This document shows positions 1 through 7,078 of a stretch of DNA of 9,694 nt, in pieces; the first letter of the stretch is position 1, and each line of letters begins with the position of its first letter. Where the stretch lies: positions 1 through 9,694 of the forward strand of contig CAJQMX010000094.1 in NCBI GenBank assembly GCA_905479515.1. Reading direction: 5' to 3'. The notes under the pieces are model-generated. The model saw nothing but the letters and a program-made list of their open reading frames with translations. It was not told where the DNA came from and did not search any database. The stretch is from an uncultured Parasphingopyxis sp. (GTDB lineage: Bacteria > Pseudomonadota > Alphaproteobacteria > Sphingomonadales > Sphingomonadaceae). A program made the translations under genes and the position numbers.

Positions 1-603
1 TACAACTTCCACTACCCGACCCAGCACGTCTGTGGACATCCCGTACTGCCAGCCTTCACCCGGATGAAAGAGAAGCGGCAATCCAGCCAAGTTCTTTATG
101 TTTTCTTCGAGTGTCACTCTTGGAGTTTGGATTCCGATGCGAATCTCACGCTCGTGGTAGAGAGGTCCGATCTTTTTTGCTCCGCCGTTCGCAACACCTG
201 ACGTATGGGTAAGTAAGTGGCGTATCGTGATCTCCCGCTTCGCCGGTTCCGTCTTCAGTGGATTGACCGACACCAAGACCTCGGGATTCTCGAACTCGGG
301 AATGAACTTTGAGACCGGATCATCAAGCTTCAGCTTACCCTCTTCCCACAACATCATGACGGCCACGCTTGTGATCGGCTTGGTCATCGAAGCGATACGG
401 AACAGCTGGTTTTCGTCGAGCGGAGTCCCATCTTCGCGGGCGATGCCCTCTGATGCGGACAGGGCGATCTCGTTTCCCCGGCCGACGAGCAGCTGATAGT
501 TTTTGAGCTTTCCGCTGGCGATATAGCGTTCGGCAAGGAAAGCAGGGAGGCGGTTCAGGCGTTCAGGGACAAAGCCCAGCGTATCAGGGTCGGCAGTTTG
601 CAT
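1..603 (-). CDS. Serine hydrolase, beta-lactamase/EstB-like family (partial, C-terminus beyond left edge)
   Basis: An uninterrupted minus-strand frame begins with ATG at 603 and runs 201 codons to the window edge without a stop, so the C-terminal part is missing. The frame carries the class C beta-lactamase/esterase signature: an SxxK motif, S72-M-T-K75, inside FRIASMTKP, where Ser would be the acyl nucleophile and Lys the general base. It also has the family's RHLLTHTSG stretch and a Tyr motif, WQYGMSTDVLG, with Y187 as the probable catalytic Tyr. Known members are about 380-430 residues and hydrolyse esters, amides or lactones; few are true resistance beta-lactamases. No signal peptide is visible, so it is probably cytoplasmic. 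The start has only a weak purine-rich leader (AGAGAGAAAG). It is the last gene of the leftward series and follows the alcohol dehydrogenase after a REP pair. By hand count GC is about 55% over 1-480, a little lower than the neighbours. An esterase or lactonase role on the cluster's substrate is inference. Confidence 0.9.
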   Translation of the reverse strand, partial: MQTADPDTLGFVPERLNRLPAFLAERYIASGKLKNYQLLVGRGNEIALSASEGIAREDGTPLDENQLFRIASMTKPITSVAVMMLWEEGKLKLDDPVSKFIPEFENPEVLVSVNPLKTEPAKREITIRHLLTHTSGVANGGAKKIGPLYHEREIRIGIQTPRVTLEENIKNLAGLPLLFHPGEGWQYGMSTDVLGRVVEVV

Positions 604-622
604 AGAATTTCTTTCTCTCTGC

Positions 623-706
623 CGTCATTCCGGGCTTGATCCGGTGTCCAGAGCCAGTTGCGATATCGCTGGCCGCCCTGGACACTGGATCAAGCCCGGA
701 GTGACG
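623..706. repeat. REP-like inverted pair (BIME-like element 1)
   Basis: Two 29-nt arms (623-651 and 678-706) are inverted copies with two mismatches. Each starts at its outer end with CGTCA(T/C)TCCGGGCTTGATCC. The 26-nt centre can pair further (GCCAG 653-657 with CTGGC 669-673) around the self-complementary CGATATCG (661-668). Each arm alone also contains a small CCGG...CCGG stem (one base off in the right arm). The element starts 6 nt after the alcohol dehydrogenase stop codon and ends about 20 nt before the hydrolase start. As RNA on the minus strand it would fold into a long hairpin, which could stabilise the upstream message or lower read-through. No T-run follows, so it is not a classical intrinsic terminator. 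Confidence 0.85.
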
Positions 707-712
707 ATAGGG

Positions 713-1795
713 TTAGTCGAACATGATGACAGAACGGGCAGCATTGCCGCCACGCAACTTGTCAAAACCCTCATTAATCTCTTCCAGCGAGATCCGCTCG
801 GCGATCACCGTGTCGAGATCAAGCCGCCCGTCAAGATAATAGGCCACCAGTTTGGGCATATCGCGCATGAAATGGGCCGAGCCCATCAGCGAACCCTTGA
901 TCGATTTGCCTTGCAGAAAATCGGGGCCGTGAATCTCCAGCATCTCGCCGGGTGCGATCATGCCAAGTACGGTTGCCGCACCGCCGCGCCTCAGCACTTT
1001 CCAAGCGATCTGGACGCTGTCCGTCCGGCCCACGGCTTCAACGGCATAATCGACACCGTCGCCGGTTGCTGCAATCACCTGTTTGACGACATCTTCGTCG
1101 CGGGCGTCAAAGGTTTTGGTCGCACCCATCTTGATGGCAAGTTCGCGCTTTGAAGCAACCGGGTCGATCGCGATAATATCGCCCGCACCGGCAATCTTGG
1201 CGGCATTGATGGCGGAAAGGCCGATGCCGCCGCAACCCACAACCGCCACTGTTTCGCCGGGCTTGAGCCCGCAATCGTTGAAAATTGAGCCGGAACCCGT
1301 GATCACCGAACAGCCGATCAGGGCCGCCCGGTCCATCGGCATGTCCTTATCGATGGCAACGCAGGCATTTTCATGCACGAGCATCTTTTCGGCAAAGCCC
1401 GAGAGATTGAGGAACTGGGTGATCGGTTCGCCATTCCGGCTGAGCCGGGGCGCATCGTCTTCGGCGCGCTTGGTTGATGGATCGACGCACAGGCTCTGCT
1501 GACCATTTTGGCAGAGATGGCAGGTGCCACAAAAGGGCGCGAGAAAGGTGATGACATGATCGCCGACAGCCACATGGCCGACTTCGCTGCCCACAGCTTC
1601 GACTACGCCCGCTGCCTCATGGCCGGGGATGGTCGGCAGGGGATAGGGATAGACGCCATCGACAAAATGCAGGTCGGACCGGCACAGGCCAACCGCTTTT
1701 GTTTTGATCAGGACCTCGCGGGGCCCCGGCTCACCGATATCGACATCATGGATTTCGAGTGGCTTGCCGGGCTCGATGAGTAGTGCAGCTTTCAT
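713..1795 (-). CDS. Zinc-dependent alcohol dehydrogenase (MDR family)
   Basis: This 360-residue medium-chain dehydrogenase should oxidise an alcohol to an aldehyde or ketone with NAD+. Catalytic zinc ligands are visible as C38 (in GLCRSD), H59-E60 (GHEAAG) and C162 (IGCSVITG). The structural zinc loop is complete: C89, C92, C95 and C103. The Rossmann fold has GCGGIG at 187-192 and an acidic residue, D211, at the end of strand 2, which favours NAD over NADP. The length and two zinc sites match class I/III-type alcohol dehydrogenases. The ATG at 1795 is chosen because GGAG lies 8 nt upstream; a longer version from GTG at 1822 would start inside a repeat and add nine residues the family does not need. 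It lies 120 nt after the ACAD gene in the same direction, separated by a REP pair. The substrate is unknown; a primary alcohol from side-chain hydroxylation is an inference from the ACAD neighbours. Confidence 0.93.
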   Translation of the reverse strand: MKAALLIEPGKPLEIHDVDIGEPGPREVLIKTKAVGLCRSDLHFVDGVYPYPLPTIPGHEAAGVVEAVGSEVGHVAVGDHVITFLAPFCGTCHLCQNGQQSLCVDPSTKRAEDDAPRLSRNGEPITQFLNLSGFAEKMLVHENACVAIDKDMPMDRAALIGCSVITGSGSIFNDCGLKPGETVAVVGCGGIGLSAINAAKIAGAGDIIAIDPVASKRELAIKMGATKTFDARDEDVVKQVIAATGDGVDYAVEAVGRTDSVQIAWKVLRRGGAATVLGMIAPGEMLEIHGPDFLQGKSIKGSLMGSAHFMRDMPKLVAYYLDGRLDLDTVIAERISLEEINEGFDKLRGGNAARSVIMFD

Positions 1796-1803
1796 AGTCG
1801 TTT

Positions 1804-1807
1804 CTCC
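1804..1807 (-). promoter_or_regulatory. Ribosome binding site of the alcohol dehydrogenase
   Basis: GGAG on the minus strand is followed by 8 nt (AAACGACT) and ATG at 1795. It decides the start in favour of the 360-residue form over the GTG at 1822. Confidence 0.7.
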
Positions 1808-1816
1808 AACCTCTTG

Positions 1817-1900
1817 CGTCACCCCGAACCTGATCCGGGGTCCAGAGCTTCCAACGATATCGCATCGGGTTCTGGATTCCGGATCAAGTCTGGAATGACG
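1817..1900. repeat. REP-like inverted pair (BIME-like element 2)
   Basis: This is the second 84-nt copy of the element at 623-706. Outer arms are 1817-1846 and 1871-1900, inverted with roughly 23 of 30 positions matching. Both begin CGTCA at the outer end and contain TGATCCGG. The centre again holds CGATATCG (1855-1862), as in the first copy, although the surrounding loop sequence differs. It lies 15 nt after the ACAD stop codon and about 20 nt before the alcohol dehydrogenase start, so it separates two genes of one leftward series. No T-run is present on either side. Confidence 0.83.
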
Positions 1901-1915
1901 GTTTCACTCAGTATC

Positions 1916-3202
1916 CTAGCGCGAAACGCCGATATCGCCGCTGGACATTGCGCCGTCATCATCGAGGGGCGCATGGCGGCCAAACTCCCAGCGGGCGATG
2001 GCGCGCGCATGGACTTCGTCAGGCCCGTCGGCGAGCCGCAACGTGCGTTGATGCGCATAGGCGTTGGCAAGGCCGGGGTCGGTGGTGACACCGGCTCCAC
2101 CAAACGCCTGGATCGCGTCGTCGATGATCTTCAGCGCCATGGTTGGTGCCGAGACCTTGATCATCGCAATCTCGTTGCGGGCAGATTTGTTACCCGCCCG
2201 ATCCATCATGTCAGCCGCCTTCAGGCAGAGCAGACGGTTCATCTCGATATCGATCCGGGCCTTGGCAACGCGCCATTCCCAGATCGAGTGATCGGCAATC
2301 GTTTTGCCGAAGGCTACACGCGACTGGAGACGCTTGCACATTTTCTCAAGTGCTTCCTCGGCAACGCCGATGGTGCGCATGCAATGGTGAATGCGGCCCG
2401 GCCCAAGCCGACCCTGCGCAATCGCAAACCCCAGGCCCTCGCCAAGCAGAAGGTTCGTCACGGGAACCCGGACGTCCTTCAGTTCGACTTCCATATGGCC
2501 GTGCGGCGCGTCGTCATAGCCGAAGACCGGAAGGTGGCGAATGATGGTGACGCCTTCGACATCGACGGGCATCAAAATCTGCGACTGCTGCGAATGGCGG
2601 TGCGCATCGGGATTGGTCTTGCCCATCACGATAGCGACCTTGCAGCGCGGATCGCCGAGCCCGGAGCTCCACCATTTGCGTCCGTTGATCACATATTCGT
2701 CACCATCGCGTTCCATTCGCGTCTCGATATTGGTGGCGTCGGACGATGCGACCGCGGGTTCTGTCATCAGGAATGCCGACCGGATCTCGCCGTTCATCAG
2801 CGGGCGCAGCCATTGCTCTTTCTGCTCAAGCGTACCGTAGCGATGGAGCACTTCCATATTACCGGTGTCAGGTGCCGAACAGTTGAAACATTCCGACGAC
2901 AGGCCGACGCGGCCCATTTCCTCGGCGCACAGCGCATATTCGAGGTTGGTGAGCTGCTCACCTTCGAACTGGAAGCTGTCATCGACATGCTGTTGGCCCG
3001 AATGCGGCGGCATGAAGAAGTTCCAGAGGCCCGCTGCCTTGGCCTTGGCCTTCAGCTCTTCCAGCACCTCACTCGTTCCCCAACGGTTTTCCGGGGTGAA
3101 CTCGGCGGTATAATCGGCGACGCGCGGCCGAACTTCCTTGTCGATAAAGGTTTTGACGCGGTCCCTGAAATGCGTCTCGCGGTCATTGAGGGTGAAATCC
3201 AT
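1916..3202 (-). CDS. Acyl-CoA dehydrogenase, ACAD10/ACAD11-like
   Basis: A 428-residue flavoprotein of the acyl-CoA dehydrogenase family. An all-alpha N-terminal domain (about 1-140) is followed by the FAD-contacting LMTEP at 145-149, a beta middle domain to about 245, and a C-terminal helical domain with RVAFGK (295-300), QAFGGAG (365-371) and ADGPDEVH (391-398). The last motif is typical of human ACAD10/ACAD11 and bacterial relatives; at the position where classical enzymes have the catalytic Glu of YEGT this protein has D392. ACAD10/11-type enzymes are linked to 4-hydroxyacyl-CoA metabolism, acting with a kinase; no kinase is encoded in this window. The start is supported by a strong AAGGAG 6 nt before ATG. 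It lies 30 nt after the GPH transporter in the same direction, so co-transcription is likely. The family assignment is firm; the substrate (branched, hydroxylated or steroid-derived CoA ester) is not determined. Confidence 0.94.
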   Translation of the reverse strand: MDFTLNDRETHFRDRVKTFIDKEVRPRVADYTAEFTPENRWGTSEVLEELKAKAKAAGLWNFFMPPHSGQQHVDDSFQFEGEQLTNLEYALCAEEMGRVGLSSECFNCSAPDTGNMEVLHRYGTLEQKEQWLRPLMNGEIRSAFLMTEPAVASSDATNIETRMERDGDEYVINGRKWWSSGLGDPRCKVAIVMGKTNPDAHRHSQQSQILMPVDVEGVTIIRHLPVFGYDDAPHGHMEVELKDVRVPVTNLLLGEGLGFAIAQGRLGPGRIHHCMRTIGVAEEALEKMCKRLQSRVAFGKTIADHSIWEWRVAKARIDIEMNRLLCLKAADMMDRAGNKSARNEIAMIKVSAPTMALKIIDDAIQAFGGAGVTTDPGLANAYAHQRTLRLADGPDEVHARAIARWEFGRHAPLDDDGAMSSGDIGVSR

Positions 3203-3232
3203 GAGTGTCTCCTTTGGCTTCTATCGTGGATA

Positions 3233-4702
3233 TTATGGTGTTTCGGAAAGGCCGCGCATCCGTGCGATGCGGGCATGATGATCGGCTTCTTTGATCGGAA
3301 ATTTGTTCATTACATAGGCCGCTATAAGCCCCAGTGTCACGATCAAGCTGACATAGATCAATGCCAAATTGGTAAGGACTGAGTCCGCTACTTCACCGGG
3401 CACGGCTTGCTCCGGAAATGCGGCGATGGCGAGGATTGTCCCCGAGATGAATACTCCGCCACCCGAAACGCATTTCTGAATGAAAAACTGCCCCGCGAAG
3501 AACAGGCCTTCTGACCGGCGGCCCGTTTTTTCGGCATCATCCTCGATCACATCGGTCAGCATCGAAGATTTGAGGATAAGCGCGGCGACCAGAGAGCCGG
3601 TGCCGACAGCGATGAAGAACAGGATCGTCGGCAACAGCATCGGATTGCCATTGTCAGGGATAATTCCAAGGATGCGGCCAATATAAGGGAGCGGCTGGAG
3701 GCACACTGCGCCGATCAGAAAGATCGAGGCGGCTTTTGGTTTGCCAACGCGGCGGGACAGCATGGCTGAGCCGATCACGGCGCCCCCGATTCCGAACAGC
3801 AGCGTGAAAACATACCAGGCCATTGCCGAGGTACTCAATTCCCAGAAATAGGTGATGAAATAGGTGAGCAAGCCGAAGGAAATGCCTTGGCTGACATTGG
3901 CGCAAAAGCCGGCGAGCATGAGGATCAGAAAGGCCCGATTGCGCAATGAGGCGAATATCCCGACGAAGGTTTCACCCAGTGTCAGCCGCACCCGCTCGAC
4001 CTTGGGTAGATATTTGATCTCGCTATGCGTGCCGAGCGCCGAGAGCAGGATCGCACCCGACATGATCACCGAGGCGATGATCGCATAATCCTTATAGCCT
4101 TGCGGATTGAGCTGGCCGTTCGGATAGGCCTCTGTGGGAGCCAGAAGAACGGCAAAAGTGAAGAGCAGCATGATCGCGCCGCCGAGCCAGCCGAAGAAAA
4201 AGCGCAGGCCGAAAATCCGCGTGCGTTCGTGATAGTCACTGGTCAGTTCCGGCCCGAGCGCGGCCATCGGCACTTCGAAACATGACATGGTGACGCGCAC
4301 AAGGAAGGCGATGCCCAATATATAAAAGAACATGCCGGTGTTGCTGGCTTCAGGCGGATTCCACAGCAGCAGGAAGAACAGGCCGGCCGGGATCGCCGAC
4401 AGATAGAGGAACGGATGGCGGCGGCCCCATTTGGTGCGCAGATTGTCTGATATATGGCCGACAATGGGATCGAAAAAGGCGTCCATCACAAGCGCGATAA
4501 GTACCGCCGTGCCGACAATTGCTGCGGGCACACCGATGACCTGATTATAATAGATCAGGAGGAGCAGCGAAAAGCCGTTATCCTTGATCCCGAAAGCGAT
4601 AGCCCCAAACCCGAAGAAGAATTTGACACGTGGCGGAACACGCCGGTCCAGTGGAACAGCAAGATCGCGTCGTACGCTTTCGGGTTGGGTGGTATCGGCC
4701 AT
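3233..4702 (-). CDS. GPH/MelB-type cation symporter (MFS_2)
   Basis: A 489-residue inner-membrane transporter with about 12 hydrophobic segments. It belongs to the glycoside-pentoside-hexuronide:cation symporter group: the N-terminal half has D74-AFF-D78-P, matching the paired Asp residues of the cation site in MelB, followed by GHISDNLRTKWGRRHPF (82-98), the family's loop 2-3 motif. Known members carry sugars with Na+ or H+, but this subgroup also occurs in lipid- and aromatic-degrading loci, so the cargo need not be a sugar. The ATG lies 7 nt after the SDR stop codon with no clear Shine-Dalgarno sequence, so translation probably depends on ribosomes finishing the SDR gene. The ACAD gene follows after 30 nt. 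Uptake of the pathway substrate or export of an intermediate are both possible. Confidence 0.92.
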   Translation of the reverse strand: MADTTQPESVRRDLAVPLDRRVPPRVKFFFGFGAIAFGIKDNGFSLLLLIYYNQVIGVPAAIVGTAVLIALVMDAFFDPIVGHISDNLRTKWGRRHPFLYLSAIPAGLFFLLLWNPPEASNTGMFFYILGIAFLVRVTMSCFEVPMAALGPELTSDYHERTRIFGLRFFFGWLGGAIMLLFTFAVLLAPTEAYPNGQLNPQGYKDYAIIASVIMSGAILLSALGTHSEIKYLPKVERVRLTLGETFVGIFASLRNRAFLILMLAGFCANVSQGISFGLLTYFITYFWELSTSAMAWYVFTLLFGIGGAVIGSAMLSRRVGKPKAASIFLIGAVCLQPLPYIGRILGIIPDNGNPMLLPTILFFIAVGTGSLVAALILKSSMLTDVIEDDAEKTGRRSEGLFFAGQFFIQKCVSGGGVFISGTILAIAAFPEQAVPGEVADSVLTNLALIYVSLIVTLGLIAAYVMNKFPIKEADHHARIARMRGLSETP

Positions 4703-4709
4703 TAAGGGT

Positions 4710-5555
4710 TTAGCCCGCTTCTTCGGTCTGCGATTGGATGAGGTCTAGCAGGCCTGGGGTGTTCGGATCCCAGCTGTGGCGATGGCCGACCGTGATGCCG
4801 CCATCAACCGTGAGGTCGATCCCTGACACGAAACCACCCTGATCGGAGCTGAGATAGAGCACTGCCTGGGCGATATCATCCGGCATGCCCGACCGGGTAA
4901 CCGGCTGTGCCATGGGTGAAATCGCCCGGATCGTCTGGTCGATCAGCGCTGCTTCCTCCGCTTCTTCGGCTGCGCCTGCAAAGATGTTGGTCATGATGAA
5001 GCCGGGGCTCACCGAATTGACCCGGATATTGTGCATTGCCAGCTGGGCTGCGGACAGCTTGGAGAGATGCCTGACACCGGCTTTGGCTGTCGCATAGGCA
5101 ACCGGCCCCCAACCCGCTTCGTGGGCGTTGATCGAAGAGGTGTTGATGATCACCCCGCCGCCCGACTTTTTCATGTGATCGACAGCATAACGCGTTCCCA
5201 TCGCCACGGAACGCAGCAACAGGTTCATCGTATTGTCCCAGCCTTCGACCGTCATTTCGTCGATCCGTTCGGGTGCGCCGCCAGCGCCTGCATTGTTGAA
5301 CAGGATGTCGATACCGCCGAAATGGCTGGCCGCACTGTCGAGCAGATCCTTGATCTGGGCCACATCGCAAACATCGGTCTGCTGGAAGGCGAGGCGATTG
5401 TCGAAGCGCGCATCGGCGGCCATCGCATCGCCGGCTTCAGCATTGAGATCACCCATCATCACCTGGGCCCCTTCGGCGATAAATGCCTCGGTCGTTGCCC
5501 TGCCGATTCCGGATGCCCCGCCAGTGATGACGACGCGCTTGCCTTCGAATCTCAT
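4710..5555 (-). CDS. Short-chain dehydrogenase/reductase (SDR)
   Basis: A 281-residue classical SDR that should interconvert a hydroxyl and a keto group using a nicotinamide cofactor. TGGASGIG (11-18) binds the dinucleotide and D36 after strand 2 points to NAD(H). NNAG is at 87-90, and the catalytic set is N111, S141, Y154 and K158 (YATAK). SPGFIMTNI and a VDGG segment near the end are also standard. The chain continues about 25-30 residues past the usual VDGG end, with a GHRHSWDPNTPGL segment, longer than the 245-260 of many SDRs. The ATG at 5555 is preferred: AGAGGA lies 5 nt upstream and the fold begins at once. The frame stays open upstream to about 5678, but that part overlaps the end of the transporter gene and is not SDR-like. 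It sits between two transporter genes on the same strand. A hydroxysteroid or cyclic-alcohol substrate is possible; the sequence does not settle it. Confidence 0.94.
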   Translation of the reverse strand: MRFEGKRVVITGGASGIGRATTEAFIAEGAQVMMGDLNAEAGDAMAADARFDNRLAFQQTDVCDVAQIKDLLDSAASHFGGIDILFNNAGAGGAPERIDEMTVEGWDNTMNLLLRSVAMGTRYAVDHMKKSGGGVIINTSSINAHEAGWGPVAYATAKAGVRHLSKLSAAQLAMHNIRVNSVSPGFIMTNIFAGAAEEAEEAALIDQTIRAISPMAQPVTRSGMPDDIAQAVLYLSSDQGGFVSGIDLTVDGGITVGHRHSWDPNTPGLLDLIQSQTEEAG

Positions 5556-5560
5556 AATTT

Positions 5561-5566
5561 TCCTCT
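5561..5566 (-). promoter_or_regulatory. Ribosome binding site of the SDR gene
   Basis: AGAGGA on the minus strand lies 5 nt before ATG at 5555 and decides the start against an upstream in-frame extension. The rest of the 82-nt spacer (5556-5637) shows no hairpin terminator and no convincing promoter, so read-through from the upstream transporter gene is likely. Confidence 0.65.
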
Positions 5567-5637
5567 CTGTTCTGATGCTAGGCCAATGCGTTGCGCCTTG
5601 AAACCCATTGCTTGGAAATTGGGATGGGGGGATAAAT

Positions 5638-6954
5638 TCATGCTGCCATCGCCTCCGCGCGGCGCTTGAGCAGAACACCTGCCCGCCAATAGTGAAACAG
5701 CGCCCATGGCGTCCCCATGGCGACGATCAGCAAGGCATAACGCAGCGATTCGACGCCGAAACGCGGTTCCAGCAGATCGCTGAGCACACCGATCAGCGTT
5801 GGCCCGATGCCGAGGCCGATCAGGTTGATGACGAGGAGCGTGATCGCCGCCCAAAGCGCCCGCAGCTTCACCGGGGCGAGCCCCTGGATCAGCGCAAAAG
5901 TCGGCCCGAGATAGCTGGAAGCGAACAGGATCGAAATCGCATAGAGGATGATGCCCGTTGTTGCGTCCTCAACCAGATAGATGCCGACTGCGAAGGGAAA
6001 GGCGAGCAGCTTGAACAGAGCGACCATGGTGCTTTGTGCCCAGACGCCCCAGCGTTTGGCCACCCAGTCGGCAATCCTGCCGCCGCCAATGCCAGAGATG
6101 ATTCCGATAACCATCAGGATCGGCGCGATCACCATCGCAATCTGGGCAACCGAAAGACCGAAAGAGCGCTGATAATAGGTCGGCCCCCAACCCGTCAGTG
6201 CATAGCCAATCAGGGAGGTGATCGTGATGCCCAGGACAAGGTGGCGCGCAGCCGGGGTCTGCCACATCGATGCAAAACCTTCTCTCAACGAAGGCATGTC
6301 GGTCTGTGCGGCAAGCTGGTCCACATCGGACAGGCCGCGCCGGGGTTCAACCACGAACAGCCGGACGAAAATCGCGAGAATGATGCCCGGAATGCCGATG
6401 CTGACCATCGCCCAGCGCCAGCCAAAATAGGCGGAGATCGTGCCGCCGATGATGATGCCGAGTCCTGCGCCCAGCGTTACGCCCAGCGAATAGATCGCCA
6501 TTGCGCCGGCCCGCTTTTCTGGCGGATAGAGATCGGCGATGATCGAATGGCTGGGCGGACTTGATCCGGCTTCTCCGATTCCGACGCCAATTCTAGCGAG
6601 CAATAGCTGGGAGAAATTCTGGGCAAGACCGCACAGCGCCGTCATCGCGCTCCAGATGGTCAACGCGGCGGCAATGATGTTGCGGCGGTTGGTGCGGTCC
6701 GCGAGCCGCGCCACGGGAATGCCCAAAGTTGCGTAGAAAAGGGCGAAGGCGAGGCCAGTCAGCAATCCGAGTTGGGTATCGGACAATAGCAGGTCGGCCT
6801 TGATATCCTCCAGCAGGATCGCAAGAATTTGCCGGTCCATATAGCTGAAGAAATAGGTCGTCGTCAGCAACACCAGCGTCAGGGACCGTCGGCGCAGGGC
6901 GCGCTCGTCGTCAGTTTCCCGGCGCGGCACAATGGCTTCGGCGATGTCCGGCAA
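5638..6954 (-). CDS. MFS transporter, spinster-like
   Basis: An inner-membrane major facilitator of about 438 residues with 12 predicted hydrophobic segments. After a charged cytoplasmic N-terminus (1-23) comes TM1 ending in SYMDRQ, then SDTQLGLLTG (58-67) and the MFS loop 2-3 signature ARLADRTNRR (82-91). GIGEAGSSPPSHSII in TM4-5 is typical of the spinster (Spns) branch, common in sphingomonads and of mostly unknown substrate. There is no ATG near the expected N-terminus; the first in-frame Met is in TM1. TTG at 6954 is chosen because GGGAG lies 5 nt upstream. TTG at 6975 (445 residues) and GTG at 6960 are alternatives. It is the first gene of the leftward series and faces the ACAD pair across the palindrome-bearing spacer, which suggests co-regulation. 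Amphipathic lipids or steroid-like compounds are possible cargo, by inference. Confidence 0.92.
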   Translation of the reverse strand: MPDIAEAIVPRRETDDERALRRRSLTLVLLTTTYFFSYMDRQILAILLEDIKADLLLSDTQLGLLTGLAFALFYATLGIPVARLADRTNRRNIIAAALTIWSAMTALCGLAQNFSQLLLARIGVGIGEAGSSPPSHSIIADLYPPEKRAGAMAIYSLGVTLGAGLGIIIGGTISAYFGWRWAMVSIGIPGIILAIFVRLFVVEPRRGLSDVDQLAAQTDMPSLREGFASMWQTPAARHLVLGITITSLIGYALTGWGPTYYQRSFGLSVAQIAMVIAPILMVIGIISGIGGGRIADWVAKRWGVWAQSTMVALFKLLAFPFAVGIYLVEDATTGIILYAISILFASSYLGPTFALIQGLAPVKLRALWAAITLLVINLIGLGIGPTLIGVLSDLLEPRFGVESLRYALLIVAMGTPWALFHYWRAGVLLKRRAEAMAA

Positions 6955-7078
6955 TTCCACTCCCAATACGCACAACCGGTCTTTTGTCGGCTAATTGCTA
7001 TGCTGGACTTGAATTGACGTATACGTCAAGCGTACAGTCGAAAGAAAAAAACAGCGACTCTGGAGGAGCAGCCCCAAA
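6955..7078. promoter_or_regulatory. Divergent promoter region between the two operons
   Basis: This is the only divergent spacer in the window, about 100-124 nt depending on the transporter start. It must hold promoters for both the leftward transporter series and the rightward ACAD series. Its centre is the perfect palindrome at 7014-7029, which reads TTGACG inward from both ends, so each strand has a good -35-like hexamer. A matching -10 at 17 nt is not convincing on either strand. An alternative for the plus strand is TTGCTA (6995-7000), 19 nt, TATACG (7020-7025). The plus-strand leader then holds an A-rich run (7041-7051) and a strong GGAGGAG (7062-7068), 10 nt before the ACAD start. Confidence 0.6.
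7014..7029. promoter_or_regulatory. Perfect 16-bp palindrome, probable operator
   Basis: TTGACGTATACGTCAA is identical to its reverse complement over all 16 bases. It sits in the middle of the divergent spacer and overlaps -35-like TTGACG on both strands and a TATACG -10-like hexamer. This is the form expected for a dimeric repressor or activator of the TetR or MerR type; ACGT-N2-ACGT cores are recalled for MerR-type LiuR sites in proteobacterial acyl-CoA catabolism, but this was not checked. No regulator gene is in the window and no second full copy was noticed. Confidence 0.65.

Noticed and set aside
623..706. The REP pair as an intrinsic terminator.
   Set aside because: The stem is long but no T-run follows on the transcribed strand, so it is listed as a repeat only.
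713..1822. A longer alcohol dehydrogenase starting from GTG at 1822.
   Set aside because: The extra nine codons overlap a REP arm, while ATG at 1795 has a proper GGAG and begins at the usual family N-terminus.
1814..3382. A 522-codon open frame on the plus strand.
   Set aside because: It lies antisense to the ACAD and transporter genes, shows no recognisable domain, and crosses two real genes and their junction. Long antisense frames are common at this GC.
4710..5678. A longer SDR starting near 5678.
   Set aside because: The extra 41 residues overlap the transporter's 3' end, look unlike SDR sequence, and ATG at 5555 has AGAGGA at good spacing.
5608..6564. A 318-codon open frame on the plus strand.
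   Set aside because: It is antisense to the spinster-type transporter; the translation is rich in Asp, Arg and Gln with no family likeness, as expected from the reverse of a membrane protein gene.
7036..7059. A small stem AGTCG/CGACT in the leader of the first plus-strand ACAD.
   Set aside because: Only 5 bp with a 14-nt A-rich loop; too weak to call a riboswitch or attenuator.
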